Assembly (NCBI RefSeq): GCF_026342835.1
Contig: NZ_JAPEMI010000002.1
Span: forward strand, 496,001 to 560,000
Reading direction: 5' to 3'
DNA length: 64,000 nt
Source: Streptomyces sp. NBC_00154
Lineage (GTDB): Bacteria > Actinomycetota > Actinomycetes > Streptomycetales > Streptomycetaceae
Shown here: positions 9,334 through 17,310 of the stretch, one piece after another
How the letters are laid out: every line of letters starts with the position of its first letter
How positions within the stretch are numbered: the stretch's first letter is position 1
Notes under the pieces: generated by a model
The model's database searches: none
The model's input: the letters and a program-made list of their open reading frames with translations, nothing else
What the model was told of the DNA's origin: nothing
Translations under genes and position numbers: made by a program

Positions 9334-9420
9334 TCAGAAGAGTTGGATGCAGCAGCCGAACGCAATGGTCACCACGCCCACGGCTACCGACACCCTCTTC
9401 AGCGCCATCGACATCTTCAT
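9334..9420 (-). CDS. Tiny hydrophobic peptide (28 aa)
   Basis: An ATG at 9420 with AAGGGA 6 bases upstream opens a 28-codon frame: a short basic N-terminus (MKMSMALKR) followed by a single hydrophobic stretch (VSVAVGVVTIAFG) and a CC pair before the end. It lies 56 bases after the 58-residue gene on the same strand and could be co-transcribed. It looks like a one-pass membrane peptide. I recognise no family. The evidence is only the ribosome site, the composition and the position. The surrounding 9120-9333 holds nothing else I can support. Confidence 0.4.
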   Translation of the reverse strand: MKMSMALKRVSVAVGVVTIAFGCCIQLF

Positions 9421-9476
9421 GGGAATCCCTTGTGCTGAATGATCGGATGTTGAACGGTCGGAGCGCGTCTCGCACA

Positions 9477-9653
9477 TCACAGGCACATGCGCACGAGCCA
9501 CTCGTCGTAGTTGTACGCATCCCTCGCCGGATCCAGGACCGTGGCTGCGTGCCCTTCAGTCGTGTCCTCCAGGCGGATACGCTCCGGCAGCTTGCCGAAC
9601 CGGGTGTGACGTGCCACTTCGGCGTCGCTCGGAACCTTCTCTGTTCGCGACAT
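9477..9653 (-). CDS. Conserved small protein (58 aa)
   Basis: The ATG at 9653 follows AGGAGG at 6 bases. The product is 58 residues, charged and non-membrane. The sequence contains KVPSDAEVARHTRFGKLP, then ERIRLED, and closes with DARDAYNYDEWLVR-type residues. I recall similar short proteins (RFGKLPERI... then DPARD.YN..EWLVR) in many streptomycetes, none with a known function. The frame stays open further upstream but without a ribosome site. It is divergent from the CGNR regulator gene, and the intervening 175 bases hold a palindromic operator candidate. Confidence 0.65.
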   Translation of the reverse strand: MSRTEKVPSDAEVARHTRFGKLPERIRLEDTTEGHAATVLDPARDAYNYDEWLVRMCL

Positions 9654-9783
9654 CGGTTGCCTCCTGCGGTTTGTTGTGCTGAAGCGTGGGTCGGTGTTGG
9701 TTGCCGGAGATGCGGCACCGGTGAGGGCAATGGCCCGTGTGATCACGTGCCGCACACTCACAGATGCATCACTCGTTAGAATG

Positions 9784-9812
9784 GTGACGATCGTTGCACG
9801 CAAGTTCGTCAC
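9784..9812. promoter_or_regulatory. Inverted repeat, candidate operator of the CGNR regulator
   Basis: Arms GTGACGA (9784-9790) and TCGTCAC (9806-9812) flank an inner TTGC/GCAA pair. The repeat begins two bases after a TAGAAT sequence (9777-9782) that could be a -10 box and ends 16 bases before the ATG at 9829. A protein bound here would cover the transcription start, so autoregulation by the adjacent regulator is plausible. No good -35 is visible. Confidence 0.4.
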
Positions 9813-9828
9813 CCGTCAAGGTGGTGAC

Positions 9829-10403
9829 ATGGAACGGAACGCGCCTTTCCCAGTGGCACCGCGGCGCTCGACTTTGTCGGAACACTGCGCGCGCGGCGCA
9901 ACGCTGTGCCCAGGGACATGCTCGGATCGCCGGAGAGTCTCGACTCCTGGTTCCGCGAATCCGGAACCACTGACGGGGGTACGAACTGCAAGGCGTCGGA
10001 CGTCGCGGAGGCGGTGGCTCTTCGAGAGGCGATCTATCTGCTCGTCACCGCCAGGTTGGCGAACGAGAGCTACGACGAGGGGGCGCTCTCGCTGGTGAAC
10101 CGCGCAGCGAGCATGCCCTCTGCAATTCCGCAGCTCACTCCGGCGGGGCGTCGGATCGAAGCCACCCCGCAGCAGGCGCTCTCCTCCGTGGCCCGGGACG
10201 CCATCGACATCCTCGGTGGGGTGGACATGCCGCTCCTCAAGGAGTGCGCGAATCCCGAGTACACGCAGATCTACATCGACCGTTCACGGGGAGGGCGCCG
10301 AGAGTGGTGCGCCATGGATCCGTGCGGCAACAAGATCAAGGCGGCGGCCTACCGCGCCCGCAAGCGCGCGGGCAAGTCGCCATCAGCCGCCACGCGTCCG
10401 TGA
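9829..10403 (+). CDS. CGNR zinc-finger / ABATE-domain regulator, frameshifted near its start
   Basis: The intact frame from GTG 9906 gives 165 residues: the rest of an ABATE stress-type ligand domain, then a CGNR zinc finger with REWCAMDPCGNKIKAAAYR. Upstream in that frame the family's first strand (GTAALDFVGTLRARR) continues back to about 9852, but no start codon occurs before a stop at 9825. The ATG at 9829, with AAGGTGGTG just before it, starts MERNAPFP in the next frame. The two join perfectly if one base is missing at about 9851. It is therefore either a one-base deletion, a sequence error, or a protein that starts late at 9906 without its first helix. The family are probable DNA-binding regulators. 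Confidence 0.7.
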
Positions 10404-10510
10404 CAGGGGGCGGGTTGGCGATCTCGATCCCGCCCGTCGAGCCCCAGCTGGTGACCGACATCCACTGGGACATCCGCAGGACAGCCGTAGGCAGACAGTG
10501 GGTTGCCCGA

Positions 10511-11545
10511 TCAGAAGCCGTCGACCTCGACGACGGCTTCGGCAAAGACTTCGGGGGCTTCCTGCGGCAGGTTGTGGCCGACGCCCTTCAGCGTTCGGTG
10601 AGCGTATGGGCCCGTGAAGCGGCCGCGATAACTGGCGCCGTCTCCGGGAGGAGTGAACGGATCCCGCTCACCGTCCAGAGTGATCGTCGGGAGTGCGATG
10701 ACGGGGCTCTGGGCGAGTTGCTTTTCGAGATGATCGAATTGCGGGTCGCCCGCGGCCAGGCCAAGTCGCCAGCGGTAGTTGTGAATCACGATGGGGACCC
10801 AGTCCGGATTGTCGAAGGCCGCCGCAGTGCGATCGAACGTTGCGTCATCGAAATGCCACGTCGGGGAGACGTTCTTCCAGATGAGCTTCGCGAAAGCGTG
10901 CTTGTACTTCTCAAGGCCGAGCCTGCCCCTTTCCGTGGCGAAGTAGAACTGATACCACCACGTCCACTCGGCCTCCGGCGGCAGCGGCGCCTTGTTGCGC
11001 TCACGGTTGGTGATCAGATAGCCGGTCACCGATACCAGCGCCTTGCAACGTGCCGGCCAGAGTGCTGCGATGATGTCGGCAGTCCGCGCGCCCCAGTCGA
11101 AGCCGGCGAGGACCGCCTTCTCGATCTTCAGCGCATCCATCAGCGCGATGATGTCGAGAGCAACCACCGACTGCTGAGCATTCCGGAACGTCTTGCTCGA
11201 GAGGAAACGCGTCGTGCCATGACCGCGCAGATAAGGGACGATCACCCGGTAGCCTTTGGCGGCCAGCAGGGGTGTCACGTCGACATAGCTGTGAATGTCG
11301 TAGGGCCAGCCGTGCAGAAGGACGACCACGGGGCCGTCGGCGGGGCCGGCCTCGGCGTATCCGATGTTCAGGACCCCGGCATTCACTTGCTTCAGTGAGC
11401 CGAAAGACGTGTTTTCCGTCCGGCCCGTGTGGGACACCGCGCGATTTTCCCGGTCAGGTGCCGAGGCCGATGTCGCCGAGAGCGCCGGTAGCGAGGCTCC
11501 GGCAACCCCGACGGTGAGAATTCTGGAAAACGTCCGCCTGTCCAT
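10511..11545 (-). CDS. Tat-exported alpha/beta hydrolase, epoxide-hydrolase-like
   Basis: 344 residues from the ATG at 11545, which has AGAAGGG at 8 bases; GTG 11554 is possible. The N-terminus is a twin-arginine signal (MDRRTFSRIL then a hydrophobic core and an ALSATSASA cleavage region). The mature part is an alpha/beta hydrolase: the LLHGWPYD oxyanion motif, the nucleophile elbow GFDWGAR with Asp about 150, the acid in DGERDPF, and the catalytic His in GVGHNLPQE. An Asp nucleophile indicates an epoxide hydrolase or haloalkane dehalogenase mechanism rather than an esterase. It is secreted in folded form. The substrate is unknown. It is convergent with the CGNR gene. Confidence 0.87.
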   Translation of the reverse strand: MDRRTFSRILTVGVAGASLPALSATSASAPDRENRAVSHTGRTENTSFGSLKQVNAGVLNIGYAEAGPADGPVVVLLHGWPYDIHSYVDVTPLLAAKGYRVIVPYLRGHGTTRFLSSKTFRNAQQSVVALDIIALMDALKIEKAVLAGFDWGARTADIIAALWPARCKALVSVTGYLITNRERNKAPLPPEAEWTWWYQFYFATERGRLGLEKYKHAFAKLIWKNVSPTWHFDDATFDRTAAAFDNPDWVPIVIHNYRWRLGLAAGDPQFDHLEKQLAQSPVIALPTITLDGERDPFTPPGDGASYRGRFTGPYAHRTLKGVGHNLPQEAPEVFAEAVVEVDGF

Positions 11546-11773
11546 AGGGCTCACCCTTCTGTGAAATCTCTACACGCTCATGCATGCCGGGCGAGCGGCT
11601 ACATCGGATGTGTCGGCGGGCGGATGAATCATTTTTGGTTCCCATGTGTGACGTCATGGGCCGGCGGCACCAAGTTGGCCATCCGGTTCCATTACCGCCT
11701 CATTTGGGGTTCATCGCCGGCGACTGAGGCTCCCGGCATCGCGGATACGGCTCACCGTCCGCCCGTGCCCTCG

Positions 11774-12379
11774 TCAGTCGCCTCGCCAGATGTTGTCGAA
11801 GGCCGCATCTTCGATGGCTCGCCGTTGCCGTACAGCTTCCAGTTCCATCACTGCGTCGTTGACGGCGGCGAGCACCGTCTCGACCGCGTCGTCGGCCACG
11901 CTCGGGGAGTCTTCAGCAGGCAATTCGCGGATTCCGACGGCGGCAGCGAGGACCGCGAGGACGGGCTCGCCCGATGTCCAGCGGTCCGCCGCGTGGCTGC
12001 GAGCGGGTGAGTCGACCAGTGTCGTCCGGGCGGTCCGGGCAGGACTCCAGCGGCCGCGTTGCCGGGTGACCTGTCCTTCCGCCTCCAGGGCGGCCAGATA
12101 GGCCGAGGACAGTCCGCGGCCTCGGCGCCACAGCCAGTCCTCGACCGACTCGTAGGGCATCTGCCGAACCAGCGACGACGCGGCGTCGTCCAACAGGCGA
12201 TCAGCCAGTGTCCACACGGCGCTCGGCACGATGCGGTCGTCATCCAGTGTCAGGGCTTGGGCGTCGATGAGATCGATCACCTCGGCTCCCGCGAGCGCAA
12301 GCGACAGATCGCCCTGCTCCACGGGACGGCTGGGTGCCACGTCCAAGGCGACGATCAACAGATCTTGCGGTGTGGTCAT
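11774..12379 (-). CDS. GPP34 (GOLPH3-like) family protein
   Basis: 201 residues from the ATG at 12379, which has GGAG at 6 bases. The start MTTPQDLLIVALD, the LALAGAEVIDL helix and the DDRIVP segment are characteristic of bacterial GPP34 proteins, relatives of the eukaryotic phosphoinositide-binding Golgi protein GOLPH3. Streptomycetes carry many copies of unknown role. It is all helical with no membrane segment. The 228 bases upstream of 11774 and the 359 bases between 12380 and 12738 contain no other gene I can support. The latter holds a GGACACC/GGTGTCC hairpin (12481-12500). Confidence 0.85.
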   Translation of the reverse strand: MTTPQDLLIVALDVAPSRPVEQGDLSLALAGAEVIDLIDAQALTLDDDRIVPSAVWTLADRLLDDAASSLVRQMPYESVEDWLWRRGRGLSSAYLAALEAEGQVTRQRGRWSPARTARTTLVDSPARSHAADRWTSGEPVLAVLAAAVGIRELPAEDSPSVADDAVETVLAAVNDAVMELEAVRQRRAIEDAAFDNIWRGD

Positions 12380-12718
12380 GAAGGGCTCCACGTCAGAAGC
12401 ATCGGTAGCGATACGTCGCTGAGCAGCCGGCCTGGCACCGGGCGCGAGGCCGAACGTGGCGGCGGGCCTTTGGTCCGGCCGGACACCGGGGACGGTGTCC
12501 GGGGTGGGAGCTTCTTGTACTTCGCCGACTGTAGCCCGGTCGCGCCGGGGGTGGTCGGTCGAAGCCGGGGCGGTTACTCCGGTGCGGGCTATCCGGGGAG
12601 CGTGCGCCGCACGAGGGCCATGCGGTACGGGGAGCCGATCCGCGGAACGGCACCGGCAACGCGGCGCGAGGATCACGAGGGCGGCCGGGATCAGGATCTG
12701 GATCGCATCCCGGACGTG

Positions 12719-12747
12719 CACCGGTGAGGCCGTCGCTCTCACCGGTG
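12719..12747 (-). terminator. Hairpin at the end of the deacetylase operon
   Basis: Ten-base perfect arms CACCGGTGAG and CTCACCGGTG with a 9-base loop overlap the stop codon of the polysaccharide deacetylase. It is the only strong hairpin at the 3' end of the minus-strand SDR-EamA-deacetylase run. There is no U-tract, as usual in Streptomyces. Confidence 0.6.
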
Positions 12748-13542
12748 GCGCCGTGCCCGGCCAGGGTGTGTGCCGGTGTCGACGCGCCCGATGCCGTGCT
12801 CGGCGAGCGTGCCGACGGTCAGACCGAGTCGGCGGCACTCGGCGAGCAGGCCGGGCAGCGCACCCAGCGCGGCTCGCCAGGCGCCCGGCGCGCTCCACCC
12901 GTCCGCGTCGTGCAGCAGCACGGTGCCACCGCCGGTCAGGTCGGCGAGGACCGATGCCCGCACGGAGCGAGCATCGGCGTACGCCGTCCAGTCCCGGCCC
13001 CAGGCCGACCAGAGCACCGGTCGCAGCCCGGCGCGGCGGGCAGCGGCCAGGCGGCTGCCGGTGAGGATGCCGTAAGGCGGCCGGTACCACTGCGGAACGG
13101 TCCCGCAGATCTCCCGTACCGCGCCGACGGTGCGGGTCACCTCCCGTGCGTCGCGCAGCGGCGTGGGGAACCAGGGGCGCTCGTGCTGCCAGCCGTGCAC
13201 CGCGACCTCGTGGCCACCCGCCACAAGCGCCCGGCCGAGGGCCGGATGGCGTTCCAGCGAGGTGCCGACGACGAAGAAGGTGGCCCGCACGCGGCACTCG
13301 TCCAGGACGCGCAAGAAGTGTGGGGTGCTGGCCGGGTCCGGCCCGTCGTCGAAGGTCAGCGCCACGTGGGCGGGATGGCCGCGGCCGTCCAGCGCCGGGC
13401 TGAGGATCCTCCGTACGGGCGGCAGCCAGGTGACGGCGGGTCCGATGTGCCACGCGGCAGCCACACCTGCGGCCACACCCACAGCGCCGGCTGCCATGCC
13501 GGCCGACACCGCCGTCCGCCCTGCGCCGGAGCGTCCTACCAT
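12739..13542 (-). CDS. Polysaccharide deacetylase (CE4/NodB domain)
   Basis: 267 residues from the ATG at 13542, with AAAGGA at 9 bases. The N-terminal 35 residues are hydrophobic and would act as a signal anchor. The NodB domain spans about 58-250: TFDDGPDP (catalytic base and metal Asp, D65-D66), HGWQH (the two metal His), RPPYG motif 3, and LLHDADG with the acid His. Such enzymes remove N-acetyl groups from cell-wall or exported amino sugars. The gene overlaps the 3' end of the EamA gene by 7 bases, so the two are co-expressed. Confidence 0.9.
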   Translation of the reverse strand: MVGRSGAGRTAVSAGMAAGAVGVAAGVAAAWHIGPAVTWLPPVRRILSPALDGRGHPAHVALTFDDGPDPASTPHFLRVLDECRVRATFFVVGTSLERHPALGRALVAGGHEVAVHGWQHERPWFPTPLRDAREVTRTVGAVREICGTVPQWYRPPYGILTGSRLAAARRAGLRPVLWSAWGRDWTAYADARSVRASVLADLTGGGTVLLHDADGWSAPGAWRAALGALPGLLAECRRLGLTVGTLAEHGIGRVDTGTHPGRARRHR

Positions 13543-14402
13543 CGCTGTTCGTCCTTTCCGGAGACCACTGGTGAACTGCTCAGATGCACGCTGGCGAGCA
13601 CGATGAGCGCCAGGGCGGCAGCCTCCGGCAGCACCCGCCAGCCCAGGTCGATCTGCTCTTCGAACAGCGAGACGCCCAGAATGACGCTCAGCAACGAGTC
13701 GCCGAGCGTGAGCGCGGGCTGCGACGCCGCCAGCGAGCCGGCCCGCAACGTGGCCTGCAGCAGCAGGAAGGAGCTCAGGCCCACGGCCGCGGCCGTGTAG
13801 ATCTGCCATGTCGCGAACAGCCCCTCGACTCCGCCGGACACCAGGCCGAGTGTGTCCTTGATCAGTGCCGCGGTGAAGGCGAAGCCGATGGCGGTCGCCG
13901 ACCCCAGTACCGCCGCACGGGCGGAACCCCGCAGTCGCATTCCCACCACGATCAGCACGATCGACACGGTGGCGGCAGGCACGGCGCTGAACAGCCACCT
14001 CTTCGGCGGCACGGTCTCCAGGCCGCCAGTCGGACTGGCCAGCAGGAGGAAGACCGCCAGACCCAGCGCCATCCCGAGGAACGCCCCCCAGGTACGAACC
14101 CCGGGCGGCCGCCGGAAGACGACCGCAGCCAGCACCAGCGTGAACAGCAGCTCCGTCGTCATCACCGGCTGCACCACAGCCAGTGGCCCGGTCGCCAGGG
14201 CGAGGGCCTGTGCCAGCCCGGAGACGACCAGCAGCCCCGCACCCCAGCGCCAGGCCGGCCGGCGGATGAATCCCAGCTTCCCGAACAGATGGCTGCCCCG
14301 GAGGCCGGGCAGGTCGACCGCTGCGGCGCGGCGCTGCAGCACGGAGGCTCCCGCGTTCCCCAGCGCGGCGAGCAGCGCCAGTACGACGGAGAGGATGATC
14401 AC
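13536..14402 (-). CDS. EamA/DMT-family membrane transporter
   Basis: 288 residues with about nine to ten hydrophobic segments spread evenly, starting MIILSVVLALLAALGNAG. The arrangement and the SQPALTLGDSLLSVILGVSLF segment near the end resemble the drug/metabolite transporter superfamily (EamA-like, DUF6-type duplication). The substrate is unknown. Sitting between an SDR and a deacetylase, and beside a lipid-type glycosyltransferase, it may move an envelope intermediate (inference). It overlaps the deacetylase start and follows the SDR gene by 42 bases. Confidence 0.8.
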   Translation of the reverse strand: MIILSVVLALLAALGNAGASVLQRRAAAVDLPGLRGSHLFGKLGFIRRPAWRWGAGLLVVSGLAQALALATGPLAVVQPVMTTELLFTLVLAAVVFRRPPGVRTWGAFLGMALGLAVFLLLASPTGGLETVPPKRWLFSAVPAATVSIVLIVVGMRLRGSARAAVLGSATAIGFAFTAALIKDTLGLVSGGVEGLFATWQIYTAAAVGLSSFLLLQATLRAGSLAASQPALTLGDSLLSVILGVSLFEEQIDLGWRVLPEAAALALIVLASVHLSSSPVVSGKDEQRW

Positions 14403-14444
14403 GTGTCACCAACCCTGCGCGCGTATCCGTTGCCGCAGGCCCGC

Positions 14445-15278
14445 TCAGCCAAAGCGCGAGGCCAGCCTGCGGAAGAGCCGTGGGGCCACGCCCTGCACCC
14501 GGCCCGGCACGCCCAGCCAGCGCGGCACGGCGATCTCGTCCCGGCCACCGGCCAGCGCCTCCTCGACCGCTGCGGCAACCCGCCCGGCGGGTACCGGCCG
14601 TGGCCAGGACCGTGCGTACGGGGTGCCACGGCGGGTGAAGAACGGCGTGTCGACGGGACCGGGCAGCACCAGGCAGAGCTGGACACCGGTGCCCTGGAGC
14701 TCGTAGCGCAGGCTGTCCGCGAAAGCGATCAGGGAGCCCTTCGTCGCCGCGTACGCCGCCTCACCCCGCACGCCGAACCGGCCCGCGACAGAACCGATGA
14801 GCACCAGCCGGCCCGATCCGCGGGACACCATCTGCGGCAGCACCAGGCGAACGAGATGGAGAACGGCGCAGACGTTGACACTCACCAGACGGTCCACGGT
14901 GGCGGGCGGCATGTCGGTGTAGGAGCCCGCCCAGCCGAGCCCCGCCGCGGCGACGAGCGCGTCGACTCTGCCGCTGTGCGCCAACGCAGCCTCGGCCAGC
15001 CTGCGGCAGCCCTCCTCGGAGGCCAGGTCCATCGGCAGCGCGACACCGGAAGTACGCGCGGCGACACTGCCGAGCCGGCCTTCGTCCCGCCCGTTCAGCA
15101 GCAGATCCCACCGGCCGCCGACGGCGAGACGTGAGGCGACTTCGGCGCCGATACCGGAGGAGGCCCCGGTGATCAACACGACCGGCCGTGGGCCGCGGGC
15201 AGACGGACCGGCCGCAGCCGACAGCGCCACATCGGCCTCGACTGCTGGCATACCGCGGGGTAGGGGGCTCTTGCGCAT
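14445..15278 (-). CDS. Short-chain dehydrogenase/reductase
   Basis: About 277 residues from the ATG at 15278 (MRKSPLPRG), preceded by GGAGGACGGAAGG. The frame also allows 15308. Classical SDR: TGASSGIG cofactor loop, NGRDEGRL, the NVCAV Asn, catalytic Ser in LIGSVAGRFG, and the YAATK Tyr/Lys pair, followed by LPGPVDTPFF. The NGR motif after beta-2 favours NADP. The C-terminal tail (PRLFRRLASRFG) is amphipathic and may touch the membrane. It heads the three-gene minus-strand unit and is divergent from the glycosyltransferase at 15476. Confidence 0.88.
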   Translation of the reverse strand: MRKSPLPRGMPAVEADVALSAAAGPSARGPRPVVLITGASSGIGAEVASRLAVGGRWDLLLNGRDEGRLGSVAARTSGVALPMDLASEEGCRRLAEAALAHSGRVDALVAAAGLGWAGSYTDMPPATVDRLVSVNVCAVLHLVRLVLPQMVSRGSGRLVLIGSVAGRFGVRGEAAYAATKGSLIAFADSLRYELQGTGVQLCLVLPGPVDTPFFTRRGTPYARSWPRPVPAGRVAAAVEEALAGGRDEIAVPRWLGVPGRVQGVAPRLFRRLASRFG

Positions 15279-15475
15279 GGGCCTTCCGTCCTCCGGGGCC
15301 GCCGACATCCTGGTGCTCTCGAGGCACCGCCTGTACCGACCCGCACTGAGTAATCCTTCGGTGCAACCGACGCACCGGCAAACGCGCTCGACCGGACTGG
15401 GCTAACGGCCTGCCCATCCGGGTCTGGCGCACCGGCCGCCATGCGCAGACGATCCATGCGGAGGAATATCCAAGA

Positions 15476-16588
15476 ATGGGACGTCGGATTCTGATCGTCA
15501 GCGCGAGCATGGGCGCCGGACACGATGCCGTCGCCGCTGAACTGGCCGAGCGTCTGCGGTCCGGCGGCCACCTGACGGCATGCGTGGACCTCCTCGACTT
15601 GCTGCCCCCCGGCGCCGGGCGCGGGCTGCGCGCGGTCTACCGCACGACGCTGCGCCGCTGCCCATGGGCCTACGGAGCGGTCTATTCGGCATTCTTCCGC
15701 GACCGCGGAGACCCGGGCGACCGGAACAATTGGGCGCCGGGCACCGGGCCGCTGGCCGCAGTCCTGGAGCCACGCCTGCGCACCGTCGTGGAACGCTGGC
15801 GACCGGACGCGCTCGTCTCCACCTTCCACCAGGCCGCTCAGGTCACGGGACGGCTGCGCTCCCGGGGCGGTGTCTGCCCGCCCAGCACTGTCGTGCTCAC
15901 CGATTTCGCCGTGCACCGACAGTGGCTGCACCCCGGCAACGACCTGCACCTGTGCCTGACCCGGGCCGCCGCGGCACGCGTCCGCGCCACGACCGGACGC
16001 CAGGCAGAGGTGTGCGGCCCGATCGTGCCCCCGGCCTTCGTTGCAGCCGGTCACGAGAACCCGGGCGGCCGGCCGTCGCGCTGGGCGCGGGAGTTCGCGC
16101 GGCGCGGCCCCGGCCGCCCACCCGTGCTGATCTCGGCCGGTGCCTGGGGCGTGGGGCACGGGCTGACCGACACGGCGCTGCTGCTCGCCGGCTCAGGCCA
16201 CATTCCGGTGCTGCTGTGCGGCAGGGACGAACAGCTGCGGGACCGTGCCGCGATGCTCCCCGGCGTTCTGGCGCTGGGCTGGGTCGAGGACCTGCCTGAC
16301 CTCATGGCGGCTTCGAGCGCCCTGGTGGACAACGCCGCGGGACAGACGGCCCAGCAGGCCCTCGCCGCCGGCGTCCCGGTCGTCGGGTACCGGCCGATCA
16401 CCGGCCACGGCGCAGAGGGCGTCAGTGAGATGGCTGCCGCAGGTCTCACCGAGCATGCTGCCGACGAGGTCGCGCTGCTCCGCTCGCTGGACCGGCTGGT
16501 GCGACCCGGACCCGACCGGGACCGACGGGTCGCCGCCGGGCGAGCTGTCTTCACCGTGGACGCAGCCGGACTGGTCGCCTGCTCCTGA
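15476..16588 (+). CDS. MGDG-synthase-like glycosyltransferase (GT28 type)
   Basis: 370 residues; ATG 15476 has GGAGGA at 9 bases. The N-terminal domain carries SASMGAGHDAVA, the hallmark of the monogalactosyldiacylglycerol synthase/processive diacylglycerol glucosyltransferase N-domain. TDFAVHRQW follows in the position of the acceptor-binding loop. The C-terminal GT-B domain has GWVEDLPDLM and DNAAGQTAQQALAAGVPVVGY, a donor-sugar site. A glycolipid product in the membrane is likely. It is divergent from the SDR-EamA-deacetylase unit, which suggests a shared envelope task. Confidence 0.85.
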   Translation: MGRRILIVSASMGAGHDAVAAELAERLRSGGHLTACVDLLDLLPPGAGRGLRAVYRTTLRRCPWAYGAVYSAFFRDRGDPGDRNNWAPGTGPLAAVLEPRLRTVVERWRPDALVSTFHQAAQVTGRLRSRGGVCPPSTVVLTDFAVHRQWLHPGNDLHLCLTRAAAARVRATTGRQAEVCGPIVPPAFVAAGHENPGGRPSRWAREFARRGPGRPPVLISAGAWGVGHGLTDTALLLAGSGHIPVLLCGRDEQLRDRAAMLPGVLALGWVEDLPDLMAASSALVDNAAGQTAQQALAAGVPVVGYRPITGHGAEGVSEMAAAGLTEHAADEVALLRSLDRLVRPGPDRDRRVAAGRAVFTVDAAGLVACS

Positions 16589-16615
16589 CGACCACTGACT
16601 ATCGGCTGCTGCTCG

Positions 16616-16636
16616 GGGTGCGGGAGGGCAGCACCC
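16616..16636 (+). terminator. Hairpin after the glycosyltransferase
   Basis: GGGTGC and GCACCC form a 6-base stem with a 9-base loop, 28 bases after the stop codon. A plausible factor-independent terminator without a U-tract. Confidence 0.4.
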
Positions 16637-16734
16637 ACCCGGGCAAGTGCACGGGCCGGCCCATCGGCACCTCGCGTGAGCAGCGGGGCGCTCGCCCGGC
16701 CGCGCACGGCGCCGTACATCAGTACTTGAAGTGC

Positions 16735-16756
16735 TCTCCCAGCTAAATCAGGGAGA
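16735..16756 (-). mobile_element. Right-end hairpin of an IS605/IS1341-type element
   Basis: Arms TCTCCC and GGGAGA with the loop AGCTAAATCA lie just beyond the tnpB stop codon at 16764. A short hairpin of this kind ending in ATTCCTAC is what IS200/IS605-family right ends show. In TnpB systems the 3' part of tnpB plus this end also encodes the omega RNA, whose guide would be read from the flanking DNA at about 16734 and below. The left end is lost. Confidence 0.5.
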
Positions 16757-16763
16757 TTCCTAC

Positions 16764-17115
16764 CTACCTCGCGGTGGCGGGTTTGACGCGCTTCGCGCGC
16801 CTGACGACTGCCCTCCCGGCAGCCGGGATGAGCGCGAGGCCCATCCGGTACAGGTGCAAGATGTTCCGGGCTGCGTTGTGGACGGCGTTGCCCGACCAGC
16901 CGCAGTCGGGGCTCTTGCACACGAACACGGCCTGGCTCTCGCGGTTGCCGGGCGTGGTGAAGCCGCACGCTGAGCAGCGTTGGGAGGTGCCGGGGGCGGG
17001 GACCTTGTGCAGGGTGCCGCCGTACCGGGCGGTCTTGTACGTCAGCATCGTGACCGTCCGGCCCCATGCCTCCCCGCTGATGGAGCGGTTCAGCCCAGAC
17101 TTCTGGGCAACGTCT
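16764..17115 (-). pseudogene. tnpB (IS605 OrfB) remnant, C-terminal part only
   Basis: From about 17115 to the stop at 16764 the frame matches the last ~115 residues of TnpB: SGLNRSISGEAWG, LTYKTARYGGTLHKV, the zinc ribbon CSACGF...CKSPDCGWSGN, and HNAARNIL, which includes the RuvC-III region. The N-terminal ~250 residues with RuvC-I and II are gone, and upstream codons are unrelated, so no active nuclease can be made. It is a decayed transposon end. Confidence 0.8.
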
Positions 17116-17310
17116 GTTTGAGGATGAAGCGTTCGCTCGTCGACGCCGGCTACACCACCGCTGCCCTGGTCCACCGCGTTCCCATGGTGGAGGCGAGTGA
17201 TGGCGATGACAGGGTGACGTCCGTACGGGTGCCGGATCCCAACTCGGCTCCGACTCCGATGCCTCGCCATCGTCCTGACGCGTCATCCCTGCGGTCGCCG
17301 GTGTGCGCGA

